A stretch of 33,257 bases of DNA from JBCCFW01 sp039029535 (GTDB taxonomy: Bacteria; Acidobacteriota; JBCCFW01). Where the stretch lies: assembly GCA_039029535.1 (NCBI GenBank), contig JBCCFW010000078.1, positions 1 through 33,257 on the forward strand. Reading direction: 5' to 3'. Both the position numbers and the translations under genes were made by a program. The notes under the pieces are model-generated. The model had not been told where the DNA came from. It did no database searches and saw nothing but the letters and a program-made list of their open reading frames with translations. The number at the start of each line of letters is the position of its first letter. The stretch's first letter is position 1. Positions 24,931 to 32,705 of this stretch are shown here, piece by piece.

Positions 24931-27291
24931 ATGCTGTTGCACGTTCGCATCCCCCTCCTGCTCGCGGCCCTCGGCATCGCCTGGGTGTTCGCGGTGATCG
25001 ACGTGTCGTCTTCCGGTCAGAGCCCCGGCGTCTTCCGGCAGGGCATCCGCGGGGACTACCACTACATCGCGGTCTTCGTCTTCGCGGTCCTCCTCGGCCT
25101 TGCGGCGGCCTTCCCGGCCCGGGTGATCGAGCTGCTGCGTCGGATGGATCGGGCCCTGCTCTTCGAGCCGGCGACCGGCAGTCGACGTCAGCGCTTGATC
25201 CAACTGCTGGTGGCCAGCATCGCCAGCCTCTTCCTCGAGATCATGCTCATCCGCTGGCTCTCGGTGGAGGTGCGGATCTTCGCGTACTTCAAGAACCTCG
25301 CCCTGCTCACCGCCTTCTTCGGATTGGGGCTGGGCAGCCTGCGTTGCGCCCGTCCGATCCGCCTGTCGTGGCTCCTGGGTGGCCTGGTCCTGCTGACCCT
25401 GCTGGTCAAGACGTCCTTCCTCGTCCCGAGTCTCTCCATCCCCGATCTCTCCTTCAGTCTCGGTGGAGGAGAGGCGCTCTACACGCGCTCGTTCCGAGAC
25501 GTCGGGGGGATGCTCGGGCACGTCGTCGCGCTGGCCTGCCTGGTCCTGCTGGTCACCCTGGTCTGCGCGATCATGTTCCCGCTCGGGCAGATCATCGGTC
25601 GGCACTTCCGCGACGAGTCGGAGCCCGTCGTCGCCTACTCGGTCAACGTGTTCGCCAGCCTGCTCGGGATCGGTGGCTTCTACCTGGTGTCCTGGGCGAG
25701 CCTGCCTCCCTGGTCGTGGTTCTGTGTCGGGTTGGCCGTGACGCTACCGCTGATTCCCGCGCTCTCGAGCAGTCGAACGTTGGCGGGGGTGATGGGCGTG
25801 GTGATGGTCCTGGTGGTCGGCTGGAGCACGCCGATCCCGACGAACACCGAGCTGGCCTGGTCGCCCTACCACAAGGTGTCGTGGCAGCCGCTCTTCGCGC
25901 CCGGTGTCGAGGAGCCGCTCGGCTACAACGTCCAGATCAACAACGCGATCTTCCAGCGTCCGGTCAACCTGAGCCGGGAGTATCTCGAGAAGATGCCCTC
26001 GGGCGTGGACTTCGAGATCTACCCATACAACCGGTACAACATCCCGTACCGCATCGTCGAGCGGCCGGACGACGTGCTCATCGTCGGTGCGGGCTCGGGC
26101 AACGACGTGGCGGCGGCCCTCCGTGGGGGAGCCGGTCACGTGGTGGCGGTGGAGATCGACCCGGCGTTGGTGGCGCTCGGTCGTCGCATCCATCCGGAGA
26201 ACCCTTACGGCGATCCCCGAGTGGAGCCGGTCATCAACGATGCTCGGGCCTACATGAATCACACCGAGCAGAAGTTCGACCTCATCGTCTTCGCCACGCT
26301 CGACTCGCACACGCTGGCCTCGGGCTACACCAACGTCCAGCTCGATCACTTCATCTACACGCTCGAGAGCTTCGAGAACGCGCGTCGCCTCCTCAAGCCG
26401 GGTGGCGTGCTGTGCATGCCCTTCGACAACACGTCCGACTGGCTGGTGCCTCGCTTCCGCGAGGTGTTGACGCGGGCCTTCGAGCGTCCGCCGGAGGTCT
26501 TCTACGCCCGCAAGGCGACCGCCTGGCAATGGGGCAAGTGGATGTACGTGGCCGGGGACCACGAGCGGGTCGCTCGGGCTCGTGCCGCCGATCCGAAGCT
26601 GGACGAGTCATTGCGCTGGGTGGTGGACGCGATCGACACCCAGGAAGCCGTCGACCGAATTCAGACCGACGACTGGCCGTATCTCTACTTGAAGAGCAAC
26701 GCGGTGCCCTCGCTCTATCTTCAGATCTCGGGCGTGTTGCTCCTCCTCTTCCTGGTGTTGGTGCGGGCGACCGGCAAGCTGGAGGGCGGGCTCGACCTCC
26801 ACTTCCTCTCCCTCGGGGCGGCCTTCATGCTCCTGGAGTTCCAGGGCCTGACGCGTCTCTCGTTGCTGTTCGGGAGCACCTGGATCGTCTCCTCGGTGGT
26901 CATCACGGGGATCTTGTTGATGATCCTCGCGGCCAACTTCGCCGTCCTGCGATTCCGACCGAGGCGCGTGGAGCTGGCCTACGTCGGGCTGGCGCTCAGC
27001 CTGGTGGTCAGCTACTTGCTCCCGCCGAGCTTCGGTCTCGGTCAGGGGCTCGGTGGGGGACTGCTGGCGACGGCCCTGACGGTGCTGCCGCTGTTCTTCG
27101 CCGGGATCATCTTCGCCACCTCGTTCGCTCGAACCTCCGACACCGCGCGGGCCTTCGGGTCCAACCTGTTCGGTGCCGTGGTGGGCGGCCTCCTGGTCTG
27201 CACGTCCTTCGTGATCGGGATCAGCGCGGTGCTGTTCATCGCGGCGGCGATCTATGGAGCGTCGTTCTTCTTCCGGGGGCGGGTGGCCTGA
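24931..27291 (+). CDS. Membrane-embedded spermidine-synthase-like (SAM-binding) protein
   Basis: Integral membrane protein of 786 residues. About nine hydrophobic helices occupy the first ~320 residues, a cytosolic Rossmann SAM-binding domain lies in the middle, and six or so further helices follow. SAM motifs: VLIVGAGSGNDVAAAL near 384, acidic VVAVEIDPAL, INDARAYMNH and FDLIVFATLDSHTL. The helix-domain-helix order differs from the 855-residue protein at 6694-9261, where the SAM domain is C-terminal. The DSHTLASGYT active-site region lacks the typical spermidine synthase Asp-Ser-Asp pattern, so polyamine synthesis is doubtful. ATG at 24931 has GGAAG 7 bases upstream; the frame stays open to 24574 but that part overlaps the divergent peptidase gene. 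Proteins like this are common in large Gram-negative genomes; their substrates are unknown. Confidence 0.87.
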   Translation: MLLHVRIPLLLAALGIAWVFAVIDVSSSGQSPGVFRQGIRGDYHYIAVFVFAVLLGLAAAFPARVIELLRRMDRALLFEPATGSRRQRLIQLLVASIASLFLEIMLIRWLSVEVRIFAYFKNLALLTAFFGLGLGSLRCARPIRLSWLLGGLVLLTLLVKTSFLVPSLSIPDLSFSLGGGEALYTRSFRDVGGMLGHVVALACLVLLVTLVCAIMFPLGQIIGRHFRDESEPVVAYSVNVFASLLGIGGFYLVSWASLPPWSWFCVGLAVTLPLIPALSSSRTLAGVMGVVMVLVVGWSTPIPTNTELAWSPYHKVSWQPLFAPGVEEPLGYNVQINNAIFQRPVNLSREYLEKMPSGVDFEIYPYNRYNIPYRIVERPDDVLIVGAGSGNDVAAALRGGAGHVVAVEIDPALVALGRRIHPENPYGDPRVEPVINDARAYMNHTEQKFDLIVFATLDSHTLASGYTNVQLDHFIYTLESFENARRLLKPGGVLCMPFDNTSDWLVPRFREVLTRAFERPPEVFYARKATAWQWGKWMYVAGDHERVARARAADPKLDESLRWVVDAIDTQEAVDRIQTDDWPYLYLKSNAVPSLYLQISGVLLLLFLVLVRATGKLEGGLDLHFLSLGAAFMLLEFQGLTRLSLLFGSTWIVSSVVITGILLMILAANFAVLRFRPRRVELAYVGLALSLVVSYLLPPSFGLGQGLGGGLLATALTVLPLFFAGIIFATSFARTSDTARAFGSNLFGAVVGGLLVCTSFVIGISAVLFIAAAIYGASFFFRGRVA

Positions 27292-27292
27292 C

Positions 27293-27311
27293 GAGAGCGG
27301 CCCGAGCTCTC
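27293..27311. terminator. Hairpin between convergent gene ends
   Basis: GAGAGC (27293-27298) and GCTCTC (27306-27311) form a 6-bp stem with a 7-base loop, just after the stop of the plus-strand gene and abutting the stop of the minus-strand gene. The position suits a bidirectional terminator, but there is no T-run. Confidence 0.35.
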
Positions 27312-28235
27312 TCAGTGTCGGGAAGCCTCGAAGGTGGTGAGCACCACGACCTGCGACCGCGCTGCCTCCGCCAACTTGGCGTGATTCGGGTGGTCCGACG
27401 ACATGTACGCGAGCTCGTCGTGGTAGCGCAGGACTTCGTGCAGCACGTTGCTGCGTCGCATGGCGTCGTACTCGCCGCGCTCGAGCTCGAGGGGCTCCAA
27501 GAAGGCGTCGATGACGTCGTCATGAAGGTCGCGAGGGACTTGGTCGAGAAGTCGGTCGCAACTGAAGACGGGGTGGCCGATCACGACGTCGGCCCAGTCG
27601 TAGAGGACCACTCCTCCCTCGTGGACGTGGATGTTGCAACAGCCGGAGTCTTGAGGCACCAGCGTCGCCGGCGCAGCGAAGGCGTCGACGAAGCGAGTGA
27701 TGAACTCGGGCACGAAGTGTTCGAACTGACTTAGCTCGTCGGCAGGGAGGGCTCTCATGACGGGGCTGGCGAGGAGGGCCTCCACGGCCGGTGCCCAGCT
27801 CGCGGGTCGTCGATCCCGCACGCCGAGGTCGAGCCAGGTCTGCACGTGGTCTCGTTCGCCTCGCGCCATCGTGGCCAGAGCTCGCGCCGCGGCGGTCCAG
27901 TGCTCGACGGGTGCGTCCTCCTGCAGCTCGGCTCCAGGGAGCTGGGCGGTCGCGAAGCCACCCTCCCAAGTGGCGATCACTTGCGGCATCAGCTCGGGCC
28001 AGCGCTGCACGAGAGGCTCGAGCACCTGCTCTTCCCCTGGGGGGAGTCGGTAGCAGTGCTTCACCCACGTCATTCCCTGTTCGGTGGGGATCTTCAGGTG
28101 CCAGGCGCGACCGGAGCTCGCGACTTCCACTGCCGGTCCGGTGGGTGCATGGCCAGCCGTCTCGAGTGCGTGGTTCATCCGGTCGGTGGCGGCGGTCCGC
28201 CAGTCCGAGTCTGTCCAGGGCGTGAGTGAGCTCAT
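27312..28235 (-). CDS. Aminoglycoside/choline-kinase-like phosphotransferase
   Basis: Cytosolic protein of about 307 residues with the protein-kinase-like (APH) fold. The N-lobe strand AWHLKIPTEQGMTWVKHCYRL contains the probable ATP lysine. The catalytic segment is ATLVPQDSGCCNIHV, where the usual HGD reads PQD and the Asn of the loop is kept. The metal-binding aspartate follows in VVLYDWADVVIGHPVFSCDRL. The replaced His suggests a diverged substrate or weak activity. The open frame continues far upstream to 28703, but I prefer ATG at 28233-28235, where the protein-like composition begins; its ribosome binding site is poor, so the start is uncertain. It is convergent with the spermidine-synthase-like gene, 20 bases apart. 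The substrate is unknown: sugar, choline or antibiotic are all possible for the family. Confidence 0.75.
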   Translation of the reverse strand: MSSLTPWTDSDWRTAATDRMNHALETAGHAPTGPAVEVASSGRAWHLKIPTEQGMTWVKHCYRLPPGEEQVLEPLVQRWPELMPQVIATWEGGFATAQLPGAELQEDAPVEHWTAAARALATMARGERDHVQTWLDLGVRDRRPASWAPAVEALLASPVMRALPADELSQFEHFVPEFITRFVDAFAAPATLVPQDSGCCNIHVHEGGVVLYDWADVVIGHPVFSCDRLLDQVPRDLHDDVIDAFLEPLELERGEYDAMRRSNVLHEVLRYHDELAYMSSDHPNHAKLAEAARSQVVVLTTFEASRH

Positions 28236-28800
28236 GATGCGGCTCGCGGTGCGTGATCGGTGGAGGTCATGCTTGGGACGCGCTCGGCCCGTGCCGAGTG
28301 GTGACTCCTGGATGGTACGACCATGTCGTGCATGCTGGCTCGGTCGGCGGGAGCGCTCCGGCGCCGTGTCCGGTTGCGTGAGCGATCGTTGAATGGGGAA
28401 ACGCCTCATGGCGATGACCCGATTCCGAAGCTGACGCTCTGGGTCGACATCGATGCGGAGCCACTTCGAGACGAGGCAGAGCGTGTTCTCGCGCTCCTCG
28501 AAGCAGGAAGCGGGGGTCGAGAGGCCTCGACGTCGGGTTCTTCCGAAGCAGCCCGCTGACCCCACGGGAGGGCCGACTCGATCGAACCCGTGCAGGTCGT
28601 TGCGCGTCGGCTGTCTAGCCTGCGCAGGTCGCTGCGCGCATCGAGCTCGATGAAGCGAGAGACCGACGATCTCGGCCATCTCCCGCGAAGCACGGCTGGG
28701 CATGAGTCCTGCTCCTCCCGGTGACGTGCCCGTGTCGACCCGGGTGCAGACCGCCGGCGTGCGTCACTGACGAGCCGCACGCGCTGTCGAGGAAATCTCC
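28236..28800. other. Intergenic gap
   Basis: 565 bases with no gene I can support. A minus-strand frame continues from the phosphotransferase through here and short plus-strand frames overlap it, but none shows a domain or ribosome binding site. An imperfect direct repeat (GCAGGTCG-T/C-TGCGCG) occurs near 28592 and 28624, the second copy within a small GCGCA/TGCGC hairpin. Confidence 0.45.
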
Positions 28801-29448
28801 GTGCTACCCACCCTGCTGGCAGCTCTCGCGGCGATCGTCGTCGCGGACTTCGTGTCCGGTCTCGGCCACTGGTTCGAGGACACGTACTTCCGTCACGACA
28901 CGCCCCTCATCGGGCGGGTCATCCGCGCGAACATCCGCCACCACGTTGCGCCCTGGATGTTCGCGCGGCATCCCTGGTGGGTGAACATTGGGAGCACGGC
29001 GGCCCTCGTCGCTCCGCTTGCCCTGATCCTCGCGCTCACCGGGCACCTCACGCTCTGGTGGGGTGCCGTTCTCGGCTTGCTCCTCATCTCGAACCTGGGC
29101 CACGCCTGGACGCACCGTCCCCGACGCGAGGTCCCGCGAATCGTGCAGGCCCTGTGGAAGGCGCGGCTCCTCCAGACCCCCGAGCATCACCGTGGCCATC
29201 ATCGGGGCGCGAAGAACACGCGCTACTGCGTGATCACCAATGCTCTCAACCCGGTTCTCGACGGCCTGGGGTTCTGGCGTGGCCTGGAGCGGATGATCGC
29301 GAAGCTCACCGGCGTGACCCCGAGACCCGATCCGACGGTCCTCGGATTGCCGATTCCGGAGGGAGTCCTCGAGTCGGCTCGACTGGTGACGGGAGAAAGC
29401 GGCAAGCCGCCGCGTGGTCCCAGGTCGGAACGGCCCCGACTTTCTTGA
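28801..29448 (+). CDS. CarF/TMEM189-like (Kua family) lipid desaturase, candidate plasmanylethanolamine desaturase
   Basis: Membrane enzyme of 215 residues. The family introduces the vinyl-ether double bond of plasmalogens, and in Myxococcus CarF is needed for the singlet-oxygen light response. Seen: VADFVSGLGHWFEDTYF at 14-30, ANIRHHVAPWMFARHPWW (43-60), a hydrophobic pair at 62-98, NLGHAWTH (98-105), PEHHRGHH (127-134) and CVITNALNPVLDGLGFWRGLE (two pieces, 143-163). The clustered histidines H23, H47, H48, H57, H101, H105, H129, H130, H133 and H134 match the di-iron ligand pattern of this family. GTG start; GAGG lies about 8 bases upstream. Ether-lipid synthesis genes are not in the window. 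The family call is firm; the plasmalogen activity is inferred from homologues. Confidence 0.82.
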   Translation: MLPTLLAALAAIVVADFVSGLGHWFEDTYFRHDTPLIGRVIRANIRHHVAPWMFARHPWWVNIGSTAALVAPLALILALTGHLTLWWGAVLGLLLISNLGHAWTHRPRREVPRIVQALWKARLLQTPEHHRGHHRGAKNTRYCVITNALNPVLDGLGFWRGLERMIAKLTGVTPRPDPTVLGLPIPEGVLESARLVTGESGKPPRGPRSERPRLS

Positions 29449-29607
29449 AGCCTCACGATCGGAAAGGCGTGCGTCACCGACTCCCCATTCAGTGAGGAAG
29501 GGGGAGCGGATGAAGAGGGATGGCTCCGCCACGATGGCTCACTGATTGAGCGAGCTGGCGCCGTTCATTCCTGCAACCCAGATCCGAGCCTCCCGTAGCA
29601 CGGCCTG

Positions 29608-29811
29608 ATGAGGCAGCGCGATCGAGAGCTCTCAGTTCCCTTTCTCCGTGCAGTCCTCCTTCCGTTCGTGGCCGCCGTGCTCCTAGCGGTATTCGGACTC
29701 ACCGTGGTCGAGCTCGGCTGGTCGCTGGCTCTGGCCATGATGGCGGGCATCGGCTGCGTCGGCATCGTGGCGTGGTGCCACGGAGAGCTCGTCCGACATG
29801 CTCGCCATTGA
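29608..29811 (+). CDS. Small two-helix membrane protein, hypothetical
   Basis: 67 residues, with a charged start (MRQRDREL) and two hydrophobic helices (VLLPFVAAVLLAVFGLTVV and LALAMMAGIGCVGIVAW). Third codon positions are clearly GC-rich, like true genes here. No good ribosome binding site lies before the ATG, and I recognise no family. It lies 159 bases after the desaturase gene on the same strand. It may be a real small membrane protein or chance. Confidence 0.45.
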   Translation: MRQRDRELSVPFLRAVLLPFVAAVLLAVFGLTVVELGWSLALAMMAGIGCVGIVAWCHGELVRHARH

Positions 29812-29995
29812 GTGAGGGAGAGGGGGGACGAGTGGGCGGACCGTTCTCCATGAGCCTGGCGCCGACTCCGACTTCAGGCAGGCTCGAGACCCGAGCCGAG
29901 TGAGCTGCTAGAGTCTCGTTCGGCCGGAGCCGTGGTGTTCATGGATGCACTTTCCGTGGACCTCGGTCATGTCTCTGAGCCTTGGAGGGAGGATC

Positions 29996-30913
29996 ATGAG
30001 CGAGTTGATCGCGGAGATCTGCCCGGCTCCGATGGAGCACTGCCAGGCGCTGCTCCCGTCTCTCCTGGCGGAAATCGGTCTGCCAGGGCAGCGCTTCCAG
30101 CGAGTCGATGACTACCTGAGGCCAACTGAGACGTGGGCCAGGGGTTGCTCCGTGAAGGTCCATTGCTCAGCGGAGGACGATGGCGATCGTCATGCGTGCA
30201 GCTTGGGATCGGTCACTGTCAGGGTGCCCGGAGGGAGGTTTCCGCGGAACCTGATGCAGGTCGACGATCTTCGACGCTTCGCAGAGCTGGTACGGAGCCT
30301 GCACCGAGCTCTTGGCGCAGAGCAGACAGAGATCTTCGACGAGTTCTCCGAGCTGCCACCCGTGACCGATGCCAACCTGGACGAGGTCATCGACGGCCTC
30401 TGGGAGGTTCCGCACCGTCGAACAGTTCGGGTGCCTACGGAGATGACGCGAGCGGTGATCGCGGCGCTGAAGTCGGCCTCACTCGTGCTCGAGCCAGATG
30501 GTGCAGTCCTCCTGAGCCGTTCAGGAGCGAGATCCTCCGAGCGCTGTCTGATGAAGTCGCGTCTCGACTCTCCGTATCGGTACCGAGTGCCGGAGCGCCT
30601 CAGCTCGCTTGGAAGGATCGATCGTGGAGAAGAGAGAGAGCTCGTGAAGCGGGTCTGGCCTGCGACCAGCATGGGCGACCTCGAGAAGTTGATGGGGAAG
30701 CCGGACCAGGAGCTGGGTGGTCTGAACCACGAGGAGGTCGCCGAAACCTTGACCGGGAAGAGTCGTCAAGCCCTGCTGGACATGAAGGTGTTTTCCTTCG
30801 CCCACTCTTGGGCGTACTGGGACCTGCATCCCGACTTCGTCCTGCTCGTCCGTCAGTTCGACAGCGGAAAGATCCTTCCTGATCTTGCGCCAAAACTAGC
30901 GCGTGGGGCTTGA
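29996..30913 (+). CDS. Hypothetical protein, first of a tandem paralogue pair
   Basis: Cytosolic-looking protein of 305 residues with no signal peptide or membrane segment; I do not recognise the family. It is clearly paralogous to the next gene. Shared features: an N-terminal CxxxxPSLLAEIGLPG-type helix, a central LHRAL helix, and near the C-terminus KRVWPATSMGDLEKLMGKPD, then ELGGLNHEEVAE, then SFAHSWAYWDLHPDFVLLVRQFDSG. The start ATG at 29996 has GGAGGGAGG immediately upstream; an upstream ATG at 29945-29947 lacks this. An 82-base gap precedes the second paralogue, which has its own AGGAGG, so the two are probably co-transcribed. No function can be assigned. Confidence 0.75.
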   Translation: MSELIAEICPAPMEHCQALLPSLLAEIGLPGQRFQRVDDYLRPTETWARGCSVKVHCSAEDDGDRHACSLGSVTVRVPGGRFPRNLMQVDDLRRFAELVRSLHRALGAEQTEIFDEFSELPPVTDANLDEVIDGLWEVPHRRTVRVPTEMTRAVIAALKSASLVLEPDGAVLLSRSGARSSERCLMKSRLDSPYRYRVPERLSSLGRIDRGEERELVKRVWPATSMGDLEKLMGKPDQELGGLNHEEVAETLTGKSRQALLDMKVFSFAHSWAYWDLHPDFVLLVRQFDSGKILPDLAPKLARGA

Positions 30914-30995
30914 GCCTCGTCTCGGAGGAAGAGCGGCGGCTCGGGACTGCGTGTTCGTGTTGTGATGGTGTCGCCGAATCAGGAGGGTCGTGACG

Positions 30996-31880
30996 ATGGG
31001 GAGGAGCTTGGTCATCGGAACGTGGAACGTCTCCACCGCCGAGGCGTTGGACGTCCTTCCGGAAGCGCTCGCGAGAGTCGGGGTGCCCGGTGCCGACTTC
31101 ATGGTGGAGCGCGACGAGATCCAGCTCTCGGGACGGTGGCCTGACTGGTGCCACTTCGATGTCGAGGGCGACCTGGAGGGCGACCGGAAGACCTGCACTC
31201 TCAGGCTCGAGGTCGCGGGCGGCTGTGCCCCGTTCGATCTCGCTGAGACTGACCAGCTCTGCCGTGCTCTCGAGCTGGCGCGTTCCCTTCACGTTCAGCT
31301 CGTGGCTTCCCACACGACGTTCGTCCACGACTACGGTGAGTGGCCGACCTGGCCGGCTGGGCTCGTCGAGGATGCGCACGCCGAGATGGCTCATCCCAAG
31401 CTCTGCTTGCCGCACCCCGAAGTCGATCGGGTGGCGATCCGCCTGATGGGGCTTCGGGGGGCGCACCTGGACGACTCCGGCGCCGTGACCCTGGAGCGGC
31501 CCGGACGCGGTCACGGAGCCAGCCGCTGTCGGCTGCGCTCCTACCTCCACGCGCCGATCGCCCTGCAGGGCATTGAGGAGGGCGGACTGCAGGAGACCAG
31601 CCCATTCGGTCAGAGGCCCGATCTCCTGCGTCAGGTCTGGCCCGCCACGAGCATGGACGACGTGCAGGCCACCTGGGGAGATCCGGATCAGGACCTAGGG
31701 GGCTTGGACCACCAGCAACTGGCAGACGCCGTGGGAGGGGAAGACGGAGAGGAGGTTCGCGACGAGCCGTTCTCCTTCACGCACTACTGGGCCTTCTGGG
31801 AGCTCGATCCCGAGCTCGTCGTTCTGGTGCGTCGGCTCGCCAGCGGTCACGTGCTTCCGGAGCTGGCCACGAAGTCGTGA
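30996..31880 (+). CDS. Hypothetical protein, second of a tandem paralogue pair
   Basis: 294-residue soluble protein paralogous to the preceding one. The C-terminal signature is RQVWPATSMDDVQATWGDPD, DLGGLDHQQLADAV and SFTHYWAFWELDPELVVLVRRLASG, with matching order and spacing. The N-termini (ALDVLPEALARVGVPGADF) align as well. I chose ATG at 30996, nine bases after AGGAGG (30981-30986), rather than GTG at 30990, only three bases away. The next gene is convergent, 81 bases on. The conserved aromatic stretch HxWAxWxLxPxxVLLVR may mark a new domain. Function unknown. Confidence 0.75.
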   Translation: MGRSLVIGTWNVSTAEALDVLPEALARVGVPGADFMVERDEIQLSGRWPDWCHFDVEGDLEGDRKTCTLRLEVAGGCAPFDLAETDQLCRALELARSLHVQLVASHTTFVHDYGEWPTWPAGLVEDAHAEMAHPKLCLPHPEVDRVAIRLMGLRGAHLDDSGAVTLERPGRGHGASRCRLRSYLHAPIALQGIEEGGLQETSPFGQRPDLLRQVWPATSMDDVQATWGDPDQDLGGLDHQQLADAVGGEDGEEVRDEPFSFTHYWAFWELDPELVVLVRRLASGHVLPELATKS

Positions 31881-31961
31881 GCCAATGCTCGAGGGCGTTC
31901 TGCGAGGGGGGGCAGCCCGCGCAGAGCATCACGCCGAGATGGGAAGCGAGCCGGGCGTGCC

Positions 31962-32393
31962 TCAGCCTTCCTCAGACAGGCAGTCCGGGCACTCTCCCTG
32001 GAGCTGCACCATGGCCCCGTCGACCGATGCTGCCCACGGGCCCGGCACCGACATCGACTCGGTCAGCTCTGCTGGCAGGCAAGCGACGACGCCACAGTCG
32101 TCGCACACGAAGTGCGCGTGTGAGTGCCGGCCGGCCTCCGTGGCTCCCGCCAGGGCGTAGCGGTCGACGCCGTCCACCCGGGTGACCACCGGAGCGATCC
32201 CCGCGTCCCGGAGCTTGACGAGGTTCCGGTAGGTGGTCGCCGGGTCCCAGTCCGTCTCGCCCAGGCGCTCCAGCACCTCACCGTGCGAGAGCGGACGGTC
32301 CGCCTTCGCAAGGACGGCGAGCACGCCCAGGCGAGGAGCCGTGGCGCGGAGACCGTTGCCCTGGAGCAGCTGTCGAGCCTCTTCCTTGGTCAT
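31962..32393 (-). CDS. Fur-family metal-responsive regulator (Zur-like)
   Basis: DNA-binding repressor of 143 residues. The winged helix spans about 15-70 (LRATAPRLGVLAVLAKADRP, SHGEVLERL, DPATTYRNLVKLRDAG). The metal and dimer domain has HSHAHFVCDDCG with H90, H92, H94, C97 and C100, and a C-terminal C135-x-x-C138; the two CxxC pairs form the structural zinc site of Fur proteins. Start ATG at 32391-32393 follows GGAGG closely; longer frames upstream run through the palindromic operator and are unlikely. It is divergent from a CobW-type gene. Zinc regulator Zur often controls CobW/ZNG1 metallochaperones, so Zur is more likely than Fur, PerR or Nur, but the metal is an inference. Confidence 0.85.
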   Translation of the reverse strand: MTKEEARQLLQGNGLRATAPRLGVLAVLAKADRPLSHGEVLERLGETDWDPATTYRNLVKLRDAGIAPVVTRVDGVDRYALAGATEAGRHSHAHFVCDDCGVVACLPAELTESMSVPGPWAASVDGAMVQLQGECPDCLSEEG

Positions 32394-32428
32394 CTGCCCT
32401 CCGAGCGTAGCTGGAGGCTCTTGCATGA

Positions 32429-32474
32429 GCAAGTAGCTTGCAAGTATTGTCTCGCACGCAAGCGGCTTGCAAGT
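32429..32474. promoter_or_regulatory. Tandem palindromic operator, probable Zur/Fur-family boxes
   Basis: Two near-identical 17-base sites lie between the divergent genes: GCAAGTAGCTTGCAAGT (32429-32445) and GCAAGCGGCTTGCAAGT (32458-32474), 15 of 17 identical and 29 bases apart. Each contains CAAG-N3-CTTG and the palindrome CTTGCAAG. A further TTGC-ATGA-GCAA palindrome overlaps the first (32421-32432). They sit 36-81 bases upstream of the regulator start and 79-124 bases upstream of the CobW start, where a repressor would control both genes. Confidence 0.65.
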
Positions 32475-32552
32475 GCGCTTCGACCATGACCAGGCGGGAG
32501 CAGGCCTTCCCGCGTCGAAGTCGAAGACGAGCCGGCGAGCGGACCTCGAGAC

Positions 32553-32705
32553 ATGAACGAACACGCCAACGACAGCCCAGACCGCTTGCCCGTCACCGTC
32601 CTCTCCGGCTTTCTCGGAGCCGGCAAGACCACCCTCCTCAATCAGGTGCTCAACAACCGGGACGGGCGGCGTGTTGCGGTGATCGTCAACGACATGAGCG
32701 AGGTC
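32553..32705 (+). pseudogene. CobW/ZNG1-type GTPase (metallochaperone), truncated after about 51 codons
   Basis: The N-terminus of a CobW-family GTPase, which delivers metal (often zinc) to proteins using GTP. Seen: LPVTVLSGFLGAGKTTLLN with P-loop GFLGAGKTT at 19-27, then the strand VAVIVNDMSEV at 41-51. Family members continue with NIDAxLV and a CxCC metal motif, then about 250 more residues. Here the similarity stops after MSEV, and the frame runs on in unrelated sequence (TPFSGSSDIFYGSRP) to a stop at 32817-32819. The start is ATG at 32553. The break coincides with a sharp composition change, so the gene is cut by a junction (assembly or insertion). A gradual decay is less likely. The neighbouring Fur-family gene and operator support zinc control. 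Confidence 0.75.

Noticed and set aside
24864..27734. 956-codon plus-strand frame
   Set aside because: It is out of frame with the spermidine-synthase-like protein, Arg/Gly/Pro-rich, and without recognisable domains.
29945..29995. Upstream ATG extension of the first tandem paralogue
   Set aside because: GGAGGGAGG lies immediately before ATG at 29996, and the upstream start has no such signal.
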